64,000 bases of DNA from Gemmatimonadota bacterium (GTDB lineage: Bacteria > Gemmatimonadota > Gemmatimonadetes > Gemmatimonadales > GWC2-71-9). The stretch is from contig QHUK01000011.1 of the NCBI GenBank assembly GCA_003222085.1, positions 1 to 64,000 on the forward strand, in the 5' to 3' direction. Below, one piece after another: positions 40,122 through 48,763 of this stretch (position 1 is its first letter; each line of letters opens with the position of its first letter). The notes below the pieces were generated by a model. That model was not told the DNA's origin. It saw only the letters and a program-made list of their open reading frames with translations, and did no database searches. A program made the position numbers and the translations under genes.

Positions 40122-43100
40122 ATGACCGACCGCCGCAGCTTCGTCGCATGGCTCGGCACGCTGCCGCTCGGCGGCAGGGACCGCCCCTTGCGCTCCCCCC
40201 CGATTGTCATCGAGGCGACCCCGACGGCGCTCTACCAGCAGCCCGATGGCCGCAACAACCTCGTGCGGGTCGCCGTGACTGGCCTGGAAGCTCCGGCGGC
40301 GCGCGCCCGCGTGACCGACCGCCGCGGGACGCTCGTCGGGACCGCGGGACTGCTGCCGACCGGCGTGAGTCTCGCAGGCGAGCTCTGGGTACCCCTCTCA
40401 CGGGCGCTCGGAGCCGAGTTCCAAATCGACGTCGAGGTGGGAAAACAGCGCGTCGGGCGCCGGCTCGTGCGGCTGGTGCCACCGCGGCGCTGGACCCTGT
40501 ACTGGATCGCCTCGAGCCACACCGACGTCGGCCTCACCGGGCTGCAGGAAGAGTCCCTCGAAGTGCACCGCCGGAACCTGGATGCCGCACTGGCCCGGCT
40601 GCCGGCACACACCGACTTCTGCTGGACCGCGGAGTGCGCGCTTCAAGTCATTTCGTTTGTCGAGAATCGCACTCCCCGTGCCGGGGAGGCGCTCGCGCGG
40701 GCGCTGCGCGACGGCAGAGTCGGATTCTCCGCCGTGTTCGCCCAGCTGCTGACGGGGCTCCTCGACCACGAGACCTTCGCCCGCGTTTTCTGGCCCGCGG
40801 GCCTGTACGCCCGCGAGCATGGATTGGGCTATCGCGCGGCGCAGCTCGCCGATGTGCCCGGCCAAGTGCTCACCTTCCCCACCCTGCTGGCCGCGAGCGG
40901 GGTGCGCTACCTGGCGAGCGGCGTCAATCCGGAGCGGGCGGCGCCGCTGCTCTCTCCGGCCGACGCCGCGCGCGCCCAGCTCGGCGGGGGGGGCGGGGCG
41001 GGTGACTGGACCACGTACCCTCAGCTGTATTGGTGGGAGGGGCCGGATGGGAGCCGCGTGCTGCACTGGCGCTCCGACCAGTACGCCGATGGCTCGCGCT
41101 TCGGGTTCGACGTGGATGCCGCCGAGATGGGCCGACGCCTCTCCGACTGGCTGCTCACCCATCCCGTGTTCCTGTCCCCCGGTTATCCCTACGACATCGC
41201 GTTGTTGAGCGGCGCCACGGGCGACAACGGCCTTCTGGACGAGCGCGTCGTCGCGAACGTGGAGGAGTTTGCCCGGCGGTTCGCCTACCCCCGGCTCGTC
41301 GCCGCGCGCCCGGAGGACTTCTTTCGCGAGGTGGAGCGGCGTTGGGGCACGAAGCTCCCCGTACGGCGCGGCGACACCGGGTGCTACCGCGAGGACGGCG
41401 CCGCCTCCACGGCGGCGGAGCTCGGGCGCTACCGCGCCGCCCAGCTGGTCGCCCGGGCCGCGGAGCTGCTCGCGCTGTGGGACGAGCAGACCGAGCCGCC
41501 GGGCGCCGGCTCGCCCGACCGGATCGAGCAGCGGGCCCGGGCGCGCCGAGGGATGTGGCGCGATCTGCTGCTGTTCGGCGAGCACACCTGGGGGTCATCG
41601 GCCAGCGGATCGGACCCCGACGGGGCGGCCGCCGTGGCGCAGTGGCGATACAAGCGGCGCTTCCTGGACGACGCTGCGGCCGCCGCCGACGCCCAGGTCG
41701 CGGCCGCGCTGCTCCGGATGGGCCTCAGCATCGGTGGGAGCGGCGGCGCCGGGCGCGTCGTGTTCAACGCCTCGAGCTGGGCGCGGAGCGACGTGCTGCG
41801 AGTGCCCGACGGCGCGGCACGGCGGCTCGCCCACGACGGCCGGGAGTGGCCGGCGGTGGATCTGCCCGACGGGTCCGCCCTGGTCGTGGCACGAGAGGTC
41901 CCCGCGCTGGGCTATCTGGCGCTCACGGAAAGTGAGCGAGCGACAAACCCACCGCAGGACGACGGTGCCGCGCTCGAGGCACAGGCCGGGGGCTTCCACG
42001 TGGTGCTCGATCCGGCGAGCGGTGCGATCCACTCGCTCACGACCGGCGACGGCGTGGAGCGCGTCCGGCCAGCCGCGTGGTCGGGCCTGAACCAGCTCGT
42101 GTACGTGCAGGGGGGCGCGCACAGCGCCCTCTGGACTGGTCGGGCGCGCGACGAGCTGCGCGCCGTCCCCGACCTCACGCTGAGCCAGGCGGCGCTCGTC
42201 TCGGCGCGCCGCGAGCGGCTCCCGGGCATCGGCGCCCGGCTCGTGGTGGAGCGCACACTGCAGGGCTGCACCGGCGTCACGACCGTCGTGACACTGTACG
42301 ACGAGCTCCCGTGGCTGGATATCGAGAATCGGGTGACGAAGCCCGCCACGCTCGACAAGGAAGCGCTGTACGTCGCGTTCCCGTTCGCGCTCACGAAGCC
42401 CACGGTCGAAGTCGAGGTGCCGCTCGGGCGGATGACGGTGGAGCGCGACCAGCAACCCGGCAGCTGCCGGGACTGGTACTGCCACGCCCACTGGGTGTGG
42501 CTGCACGACGCGGCGGGGGGAATCCTCTGGAGCGGGCCCGACACGCCGCTCTTCACGCTGAACGACATCTTCCGCGGTCAATGGCGCCGGCGGATCGAGC
42601 CGGACGGCACGCTGTTCGCGTACGTCCTGCACAACTACTGGCCTACGAACTTCGCGGCCCGCCAGGGCGGGCAGTTTTCGTTCCGCTACCGCATCTCGGC
42701 GCTCCCGCCGGGCGGCGACCGCGCCGAGCCGGCCCGGCGCGGCTGGGCCGCCTGCGACCCGCTGTACGTGAGCGCGCCGTACGCGAGCGCCGGCGCGGGC
42801 CCGCTCCCCCGCAAGGACTCGGCGCTGTTCATCGCGGATCCCGGCGTCGCCGTCGTCGGCGCGAAGCCGGCAGACGACCGCGCCGGCGTGGTCGTGAAGC
42901 TCGTGGACGTAGCCGGTGCCGCGCGCGCCGTGGCCGTCTGGCCGGGGGCCTACGGCTTCCGCAGTGCCCGTCGCACGAACTTCGTTGAGATGAACGGCGA
43001 CCGCGTCCCCGTCGCGCCGGACGGTCGCGCCACAATCGAACTGCCCGCGTGGGGCGCCGCGGCACTGCGACTCTTTACATCGCGGGAGGGTGCCGATTAA
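40122..43100 (+). CDS. Glycoside hydrolase family 38 (alpha-mannosidase-like), probably exported
   Basis: A 992-residue enzyme. The N-terminus MTDRRSFVAWLGTLPLGG resembles a twin-arginine signal (RRSFVAW). The GH38 catalytic domain follows: YWIASSHTDVGLTG (metal-binding His/Asp), FCWTAECALQVISFVE, LADVPGQVLTFP with the likely nucleophile Asp, and RVLHWRSDQYADG. Large C-terminal beta domains include VVTLYDELPWLDIENRVTK and CRDWYCHAHWVWLHD. The longer frame upstream of 40122 runs antisense to the lipoprotein gene. It overlaps no gene on its 5' side, and the 111-bp gap there may hold its promoter. The substrate is inferred from the family. Confidence 0.85.
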   Translation: MTDRRSFVAWLGTLPLGGRDRPLRSPPIVIEATPTALYQQPDGRNNLVRVAVTGLEAPAARARVTDRRGTLVGTAGLLPTGVSLAGELWVPLSRALGAEFQIDVEVGKQRVGRRLVRLVPPRRWTLYWIASSHTDVGLTGLQEESLEVHRRNLDAALARLPAHTDFCWTAECALQVISFVENRTPRAGEALARALRDGRVGFSAVFAQLLTGLLDHETFARVFWPAGLYAREHGLGYRAAQLADVPGQVLTFPTLLAASGVRYLASGVNPERAAPLLSPADAARAQLGGGGGAGDWTTYPQLYWWEGPDGSRVLHWRSDQYADGSRFGFDVDAAEMGRRLSDWLLTHPVFLSPGYPYDIALLSGATGDNGLLDERVVANVEEFARRFAYPRLVAARPEDFFREVERRWGTKLPVRRGDTGCYREDGAASTAAELGRYRAAQLVARAAELLALWDEQTEPPGAGSPDRIEQRARARRGMWRDLLLFGEHTWGSSASGSDPDGAAAVAQWRYKRRFLDDAAAAADAQVAAALLRMGLSIGGSGGAGRVVFNASSWARSDVLRVPDGAARRLAHDGREWPAVDLPDGSALVVAREVPALGYLALTESERATNPPQDDGAALEAQAGGFHVVLDPASGAIHSLTTGDGVERVRPAAWSGLNQLVYVQGGAHSALWTGRARDELRAVPDLTLSQAALVSARRERLPGIGARLVVERTLQGCTGVTTVVTLYDELPWLDIENRVTKPATLDKEALYVAFPFALTKPTVEVEVPLGRMTVERDQQPGSCRDWYCHAHWVWLHDAAGGILWSGPDTPLFTLNDIFRGQWRRRIEPDGTLFAYVLHNYWPTNFAARQGGQFSFRYRISALPPGGDRAEPARRGWAACDPLYVSAPYASAGAGPLPRKDSALFIADPGVAVVGAKPADDRAGVVVKLVDVAGAARAVAVWPGAYGFRSARRTNFVEMNGDRVPVAPDGRATIELPAWGAAALRLFTSREGAD

Positions 43101-43110
43101 CTATTGCCCT

Positions 43111-44598
43111 ATGACCAAGCCGACCACGCTGGGCGACCTGAAGCAGACCGAGTGGGCGAGTCCCCCCCGGATCCAACGCACCGTCAAGGACGAGCTGCGC
43201 GAGAATCTGATCTGTCTGCTCGAGAATGGCTCGCCGCTGTTCCCGGGTATCGTGGGCTACGAGGACTCCGTCATCCCGCAGCTCGTCAACGCCGTCCTGT
43301 CCCGGCACAACTTCATCCTGCTGGGCCTGCGCGGGCAGGCGAAGAGCCGTATCCTGCGCCAGCTCGTCACGCTGCTCGACGAGGAGATTCCGATTCTCGC
43401 CGGGAGCGAGGTGAACGACAACCCGTTCGCGCCGATCTCGAAGTTCGGCCGCGAGCTCGTGGCCGAACACGACGCCCGGACACCGATCGCGTGGCTGCCG
43501 CGCGAGTCCCGCTTCGTGGAAAAGCTCGCGACCCCCGACGTCACCATCGCTGACATCATCGGCGACGTCGATCCCATCAAGGCCGCCCGGGGCGGTCACC
43601 TGCTGTCCGACGAGCTCACGATGCACTTCGGACTCCTGCCCCGGGCGAACCGCGGCATTTTCGCGATCAACGAGCTCCCCGACCTCGCCGGGAAGATCCA
43701 GGTGGGCTTGTTCAACATCATGCAGGAGGGGGACGTCCAGGTCAAAGGCTATCCGGTCCGCCTGAACCTCGATGTGGCGCTCGTATTCACGGCCAACCCC
43801 GAGGACTACACCGCCCGCGGCAAGATCATCACGCCGCTCAAGGACCGCATCGGATCCGAGATCGTCACCCATTATCCCTATACGGTCGAACTCGGCGCCG
43901 CGATCACCCGCCAGGAGGCCTGGCTCGAGCGCACCGGGCGGCCCCTCAAGCTGCCCGACTTCGTGGCGGAGCTGATCGAGCGGGTCGCCTTCGAGGCGCG
44001 CGAGGATAAGCGGGTGGACCGCCGCTCGGGCGTGTCGCAGCGGCTGCCGATCAGCGTGCTGGAGAACGTGGTGTCGAACGCCGAGCGACGCACCGTCACC
44101 ACCAAGGAAAAGACGGTCGTCCCGCGCATCTCGGACATCTACGCCGCGCTGCCCGCGATCACGGGGAAGCTCGAGCTCGAGTACGAGGGCGAGCTGCAGG
44201 GCCCCGAATCGATCGCCAAGGACCTGATCCGACGCGCCGCCGGCAAGACGTTCGAGTCCCGCGTGGGCGGCGCCAACGTGGACGACATCGTCCACTGGTT
44301 CGACGAAGGCGGGGCGCTCAAGCTCTCCATCGACGAGCGCTCGGAGACCTGCCTCAAGGGCTTCAGCGTCGTACCCGGCCTGCTCGACCTGGTGGACCAG
44401 GTGGGCCTCGCCGCGAAGAAGGACCCGGGCACCATGGTCGCGGCGTGCGAGCTGGTGCTCGAGGGCCTGGTGGCCGAGAAACGGATCTCGCGCACCGAGG
44501 AGCTGGGCTACGTGCGCGCGCGAGCGGAGCCGAAGGGGCCGGGGTACGGGAAGACCGGCGGTGGAGGAATCGGCGGGGGACCGAATCTGTTCCAGTAG
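43111..44598 (+). CDS. MoxR-family/magnesium-chelatase-like AAA+ ATPase
   Basis: A 495-residue AAA+ protein. FILLGLRGQAKSRILRQL is the Walker A region, with Gln-Ala-Lys-Ser in place of the usual Gly-Lys-Thr/Ser. LLPRANRGIFAINELPDL holds Walker B, and ALVFTANPEDYTARGKIITP is the sensor 1 region. It is longer than a typical MoxR (about 330 residues); the C-terminal 130 residues contain IVHWFDEGGALKLSIDERS. MoxR ATPases act with VWA proteins in complex maturation; a VWA gene lies 4 kb downstream. I prefer ATG 43111; the GTG at 43090 overlaps the GH38 end. Confidence 0.85.
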   Translation: MTKPTTLGDLKQTEWASPPRIQRTVKDELRENLICLLENGSPLFPGIVGYEDSVIPQLVNAVLSRHNFILLGLRGQAKSRILRQLVTLLDEEIPILAGSEVNDNPFAPISKFGRELVAEHDARTPIAWLPRESRFVEKLATPDVTIADIIGDVDPIKAARGGHLLSDELTMHFGLLPRANRGIFAINELPDLAGKIQVGLFNIMQEGDVQVKGYPVRLNLDVALVFTANPEDYTARGKIITPLKDRIGSEIVTHYPYTVELGAAITRQEAWLERTGRPLKLPDFVAELIERVAFEAREDKRVDRRSGVSQRLPISVLENVVSNAERRTVTTKEKTVVPRISDIYAALPAITGKLELEYEGELQGPESIAKDLIRRAAGKTFESRVGGANVDDIVHWFDEGGALKLSIDERSETCLKGFSVVPGLLDLVDQVGLAAKKDPGTMVAACELVLEGLVAEKRISRTEELGYVRARAEPKGPGYGKTGGGGIGGGPNLFQ

Positions 44599-44626
44599 TC
44601 CGTCATCCGTCATCCGTAGACGGATA
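44599..44626 (+). repeat. TCCGTCA heptamers behind the MoxR gene
   Basis: Units tccgtca, tccgtca, tccgtag, then acggata, starting on the base after the stop codon. The last two form a short inverted repeat (tccgt-ag-acgga). It has the same unit as 63173-63255 and the reverse complement of the fmt array. Confidence 0.8.
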
Positions 44627-44681
44627 ACGCCTCCCGGCAACGCGCAGTATCTTCCCCGCGTCACCTCCCTCCGGAGATCCC

Positions 44682-45599
44682 ATGGGCAAACTCGTCGGCG
44701 GCGCGGTCCTCCTCGTCATTGCGTTTTCCCTGCTCCTGGCCGCGGCCACCGTGCGCGCCCAGCGCCCCGGGCCGATCTCCAACCTGCTGCGCTTCGCCGG
44801 CTACGCGGTCGGCGCCCTCGCCGTCCTGTTCGCGACCGGGTCGGCCATGGTCGTGATCGACCCCGGCGAAGTCGGGGTGCGTCACGCCTTCGGCTATGTG
44901 GACCCGGGACCGCTGCTCGCCGGCATCCGCTTCGTGCCGCCGTGGTCCTCGATCGAGCGGTATTCGACCCGCGAGGAGCAGTGGCCGACCCGCGGGGAGC
45001 AGATCGAAGCGATCGAGGCGCTCTCGAGCGAGCAGATGGGGATGCACGTGGAGGTGTCGATCCGCTGGCAGATCGACCCGATGCAGGCACCCAAGATCTT
45101 CACCGAGATCGGCAACGAAGACCAGATCCGCGGCGCCGTGCTCAACGCCATCCGCAAGGGCGTGCGCGACGGCATGGTGCAATACTCCATCAACGACATC
45201 TCCAAGCGCACGCAGATCGCGAACACGATGGAAGGGCTGGTCGACTCCGCCCTCGTGACGAGGCCCCGCGCCGGCGGTGGGAACTTCCGGATCGCGACGG
45301 TGACGGCATTCTTTCTCCGGGACCTGCAGCCCCCACCTCAGGTGGTGCAGGCGATCAACAACAAGATCGCCCAGGAGCAGCAGATCGAGACCGAACGCCA
45401 CCGCGTCGAGGTCGCCCGCCTCCAGACCGAGCAGCAGCGGCTCCTCAACCAGACGCTCTCCCCAGAAGCGCTCACCAAGCAGTGGATCGAGGTGCTGCAC
45501 GACATGAAGAGCTCCAGCAACCTGATCATCTTCGTACCGACCGAGGGCGGGCTGCCCCTGTTCAACATCAGCGAGCTGCGCAAGAACCTGAAGCCCTGA
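44682..45599 (+). CDS. SPFH/prohibitin-like membrane protein
   Basis: A 305-residue protein with two N-terminal hydrophobic segments (KLVGGAVLLVIAFSLLLAAA and FAGYAVGALAVLFATGSAMV) and then an SPFH domain: VVIDPGEVGVRHAFGYVDPG, PLLAGIRFVPPWSSIERYST, MGMHVEVSIRWQIDP. A coiled coil follows (IETERHRVEVARLQTEQQR). It is a scaffold of membrane microdomains or a modulator of FtsH-type proteases in other bacteria. The ATG 44682 has GGAG seven bases upstream (ccggagatcccatg). Confidence 0.9.
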   Translation: MGKLVGGAVLLVIAFSLLLAAATVRAQRPGPISNLLRFAGYAVGALAVLFATGSAMVVIDPGEVGVRHAFGYVDPGPLLAGIRFVPPWSSIERYSTREEQWPTRGEQIEAIEALSSEQMGMHVEVSIRWQIDPMQAPKIFTEIGNEDQIRGAVLNAIRKGVRDGMVQYSINDISKRTQIANTMEGLVDSALVTRPRAGGGNFRIATVTAFFLRDLQPPPQVVQAINNKIAQEQQIETERHRVEVARLQTEQQRLLNQTLSPEALTKQWIEVLHDMKSSSNLIIFVPTEGGLPLFNISELRKNLKP

Positions 45600-45600
45600 G

Positions 45601-46236
45601 ATGGCGCCGCCCGTCATCACGATCACTCGGCAGTATGCCTCCGGCGGCTCGGAGGTCGCCCGCCTCGTCGCGGCGGCGCTTCGGTGGGAGGTGATCGACA
45701 ACGAGTTCGTGGACGAAGTCGCGCGCCGGGCGGGGCTGCCTCCCGACGCGGTGGCCCAGCGCGAGGAGCGGGCGCCGGGATTGCTGGAGCGCCTCGCGCG
45801 CGCCCTCGCGGCCGGCTCGCCCGAACTGTTCATCGCAACCGCCGCCGTCCCGCGCGTCGAGCCGGACGAGGCGGCGATCGTTCAGCTGACCGAGCGCGTG
45901 ATCGCCGAGGCGGCGGCCCACGGTCGGATCGTCTTGGTGGGCCGGGGCGCCCAAGCCGTGCTCGCGCAGCGGCCCGACGCGCTGCACGTCTACGTCGTCG
46001 CCGGGAAGCCGTGGCGCATAAAGCTCGCCGTCGAGCACCTGGAGGTGACCCCGGCCGACGTAGAGAAGGTCGTCGACGAAACCGACCGGCAGCGCGACCA
46101 GTACGTACGGACCTATTACGGGCGGCATCGCCCGGACGTGGTGAACTACGATCTGGTGGTGAACACGGAGAGGCTGGGAATCGACGGGGCGGCGGCGCTG
46201 ATCGTGGACGAAGCACGCCGGAGGAACTGGAGGTGA
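45601..46236 (+). CDS. Cytidylate kinase-like family protein
   Basis: A 211-residue P-loop-like protein beginning VITITRQYASGGSEVARLVA; this corresponds to the GSGG-type loop of the cytidylate kinase-like family, here with Ala-Ser-Gly-Gly-Ser. VIDNEFVDEVARRAG and HGRIVLVGRGAQAVLAQ follow, then DRQRDQYVRTYYGRHRP. The physiological substrate for this subfamily is not established. It starts directly after the SPFH gene and overlaps the protease gene by 4 nt (GTGA). Confidence 0.8.
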   Translation: MAPPVITITRQYASGGSEVARLVAAALRWEVIDNEFVDEVARRAGLPPDAVAQREERAPGLLERLARALAAGSPELFIATAAVPRVEPDEAAIVQLTERVIAEAAAHGRIVLVGRGAQAVLAQRPDALHVYVVAGKPWRIKLAVEHLEVTPADVEKVVDETDRQRDQYVRTYYGRHRPDVVNYDLVVNTERLGIDGAAALIVDEARRRNWR

Positions 46237-47405
46237 TCAGCGCGGTCCCCCCCCGGTCAGCGGCGCTCGCCGCGTGCCTCTCCCTGGCCTGCGGGCACGG
46301 TCCGACTTCCGCACCGCTCGTGCCGGTGGTCGCGGTCCCGTTCGACGCATACGGGGGCGCGATCTACGTGCCCGCGGTGATCAAGGGCGACTCCGTCTGG
46401 CTCATGCTCGACACCGGCCTCTCCCGCACCGGCCTCGACCGGGACTGGGCCCGGACCGTCGGGATCGAGCCCGTCCCGGCGTCCTCGACCGCCGTCGTGG
46501 ACACGATCCGCTTGGGAGAGCTCACCCTCGCAAACCACCGCGTGGCGCTGTATCCGCTCCACGGCTTGAGCGAAGCGAGCGGGCGACTCGAAGTCGGCCT
46601 CGTAGGGCACGACGTCCTGCAGCACTACGCCGTTGAGATCGACTACCGGCAGCGGCGCGTGCGGTTGTTCGACGCGGCGCGGTACCACTATCGGGGCGCG
46701 GGCACCACCGTGCGATTCACTGCGGACGCGGATCTCCCCCTCCTCAGGGCGCAGGTGAAGGTCCGGGGCCGCCGTGCCATCCCGGCCCGGTTGCTGCTCG
46801 ATACGGGCGCGTCGGGCCTGTGCCTGATTCTCACGACCTCATTCGCAGAGCAGCACGGCCTGGGCACCGTGGCCCCGGCCATCCAGGCGCCCATCGGGAC
46901 GGGCCTGGTGGGCGAGCTCCACGGCACCATCGTCCGGCTGCAGGAGGTCCGGCTCGGCGGCCTGACGGTCCCTTCGCCGACCACCGGCCTGGGCGGCGAG
47001 TACAAGGGCTTCCTGTCGCGAACCGACATCGACGGCGTCATCGGCAACTCGGTGTTCGAGGGAACGCGCCTGATCGTCGACTATGTGGGCCGCCGCGCCA
47101 TCGTCGAGCCACGACCCGTCGACGGCTCGCCGTGCGATTTCGATATGAGCGGGCTGCGGCTCGCCGCCCGGGGACCGGGGCTCGCGCACATCATGGTCGA
47201 TTACGTCGTCCCGCACAGCCCCAGCGCCGAGGCGGGGATCGCCGTCGGCGACGAGCTCCTGCTGATCGACGGACGCGGCGTCGCCGCGGGGGACCTGAGC
47301 GACGCTCGCAAGGCCCTCCGCGCCGACGGCGAGGTGCGCCAGCTCGTGCTGCGCCGCGAGGCGGACACGATCCGGGTGGCGCTGAAGCTGAGACGGCTGT
47401 TGTAG
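46233..47405 (+). CDS. Retropepsin-like aspartyl protease lipoprotein with PDZ domain
   Basis: A 390-residue protein. The N-terminus has a lipoprotein-type signal (AALAACLSLACGHG, lipobox LSLAC). Two aspartyl-protease half domains each have a DTG-type active site (WLMLDTGLSRTGLDRDW at about residue 67; ARLLLDTGASGLCLILT at about 190) and the hydrophobic IDGVIGNSVF motif. A PDZ domain closes the chain (PHSPSAEAGIAVGDELLLID). It is expected in the periplasm. The GTG start at 46233 overlaps the previous stop; the longer frame in the same register is a shadow of the kinase-like gene. Confidence 0.88.
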   Translation: MISAVPPRSAALAACLSLACGHGPTSAPLVPVVAVPFDAYGGAIYVPAVIKGDSVWLMLDTGLSRTGLDRDWARTVGIEPVPASSTAVVDTIRLGELTLANHRVALYPLHGLSEASGRLEVGLVGHDVLQHYAVEIDYRQRRVRLFDAARYHYRGAGTTVRFTADADLPLLRAQVKVRGRRAIPARLLLDTGASGLCLILTTSFAEQHGLGTVAPAIQAPIGTGLVGELHGTIVRLQEVRLGGLTVPSPTTGLGGEYKGFLSRTDIDGVIGNSVFEGTRLIVDYVGRRAIVEPRPVDGSPCDFDMSGLRLAARGPGLAHIMVDYVVPHSPSAEAGIAVGDELLLIDGRGVAAGDLSDARKALRADGEVRQLVLRREADTIRVALKLRRLL

Positions 47406-47494
47406 ACGAGGCTAGAGGAGGTTGGGGAGGTTAGAGGAGGTTGTTCCGTACGCGATCAACCTCCTCCAACCTCCTCCAATCTCCCGAACCTCCG
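47406..47494. repeat. Palindromic decamer array filling a convergent gap
   Basis: Left arm gaggctagag, gaggttgggg, aggttagagg, aggttg; centre ttccgtacgcgat; right arm aacctcctcc, aacctcctcc, aatctcccg, aacctcc. The arms are reverse complements with a few mismatches. It begins on the base after the protease stop and ends one base before the MFS gene stop, exactly like the array at 28918-29001, but with a different unit. It should act as a bidirectional terminator. Confidence 0.9.
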
Positions 47495-48718
47495 CTATGC
47501 CGTCCGCCGTAGCGCCGGCACCCGCCAAGCGACCAGCGCCGCGCCGATGAGACAGCCGATTCCGCCCAGGGCGATCGCGAAGGGTGCGCCGGTATGCTCG
47601 GCGACGAGGCCGGCCTGGAACGCACCGAGCGGCGCCATTCCCACGAACACGAAGGCGTAGAACGCCATCACCCGGCCCCGCAGCTCGTTGGGAACGAGGG
47701 TTTGGAGCATGGTGTTGGCGAGCGCGGTGGTCACGATCATGGCGCAGCCGGCGAGGGCCAGGAGCACCAGTGCCACCCCGACGGAGCGGACGGCCGCGAA
47801 CAGCATCAGCAGCGCGCCGAACGTGGCGCCGCCGTCCAGCAGCGCCGCACCCTTGCGAACGCGGCGCCCGCGGAGCGCGAGCCCGAGCGCGCCGAGCATC
47901 GCCCCGACGCCCACCGCCGCCATGAGCACTCCGTAGCCGCGGGCGTCGGTGTGCAGCACGTCCCGGGCGACCACCGGCATCAGCACGATGAACGGGAAGC
48001 CGAGCACGCTGAACACGGCGACCAGCACCACGAGCGCCGACACACGGGCGTCGCTCCGGATGAACGCGACGGCCTGGCGCACCCCCTCGCCGGCCGTGGT
48101 GGCCGCGCCGTCGGACACGAAGGGGGGGAGGCGCATCGCCAGGAGCCCGGCGATGACGGCGATGTAGCTCACCCCGTTCAACAAGAAGCACATGCCGACG
48201 CCGGCCGCACCGATCACCACGCCCGCGACGGCCGGGCCGACGATCCGCGCCGCGTTGAACATGGACGAGTTCAGCGCGATCGCATTCATCAGGTCGTCCC
48301 TGCCCACGAGTTCCGCGATGAACGCCTGGCGGCCGGGAATGTCGAACGCATTGACGATCCCGAAGAACACCGCCAGCACCATCACCTGCCAGGTCGTCAC
48401 CCGGCCGGCCCACACGAGCGCCGCCAGCGCCAGCGCTTCGAGCATCTGCAACGCTTGTGTCCACACGATGAGGCGGCGCTTGTCGACCCTATCCGCGACG
48501 ACGCCCCCATACAGCGTGAACAGGAGGACCCCCAGAGACCGGAGCGCCTGGGTCAAGCCGACGGCGAACGGAGAGTTGGTGATCTCGAGCACCAGCCATC
48601 CCAGGGCGATCGATTGCATCCAGGTCCCGATGAGCGAGATGCCTTGACCGAAGAAGAAAAGTCTGAAGTTGCGGTGGGAGAGCGCTCCGAGTCGAAACGT
48701 GCGCGCGGCTTCGTCCAT
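47495..48718 (-). CDS. MFS transporter, enterobactin-exporter (EntS)-like group
   Basis: A 407-residue, about 12-helix permease. N-terminal FRLGALSHRNFRLFFFGQG, then GWLVLEITNSPFAVGLTQAL and the MFS loop GGVVADRVDKRRLIV. AFDIPGRQAFIAELVGRDDL and MNAIALNSSMFNAARIVGPA are typical of the MFS_3 group. The substrate is unknown. It is divergent from the VWA gene (45 bp apart). The ATG at 48718 is chosen; the frame further upstream is antisense to VWA. Confidence 0.92.
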   Translation of the reverse strand: MDEAARTFRLGALSHRNFRLFFFGQGISLIGTWMQSIALGWLVLEITNSPFAVGLTQALRSLGVLLFTLYGGVVADRVDKRRLIVWTQALQMLEALALAALVWAGRVTTWQVMVLAVFFGIVNAFDIPGRQAFIAELVGRDDLMNAIALNSSMFNAARIVGPAVAGVVIGAAGVGMCFLLNGVSYIAVIAGLLAMRLPPFVSDGAATTAGEGVRQAVAFIRSDARVSALVVLVAVFSVLGFPFIVLMPVVARDVLHTDARGYGVLMAAVGVGAMLGALGLALRGRRVRKGAALLDGGATFGALLMLFAAVRSVGVALVLLALAGCAMIVTTALANTMLQTLVPNELRGRVMAFYAFVFVGMAPLGAFQAGLVAEHTGAPFAIALGGIGCLIGAALVAWRVPALRRTA

Positions 48719-48763
48719 TGCGGGAAAGCTCGCCGCCGCCCGATATTTCGGGTAGGGAGCCCG

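Noticed and set aside
47594-48763. Upstream extension of the VWA frame antisense to the MFS gene
   Set aside because: Family sequence and ribosome site start at 48764; the extension is His/Arg-rich shadow sequence.
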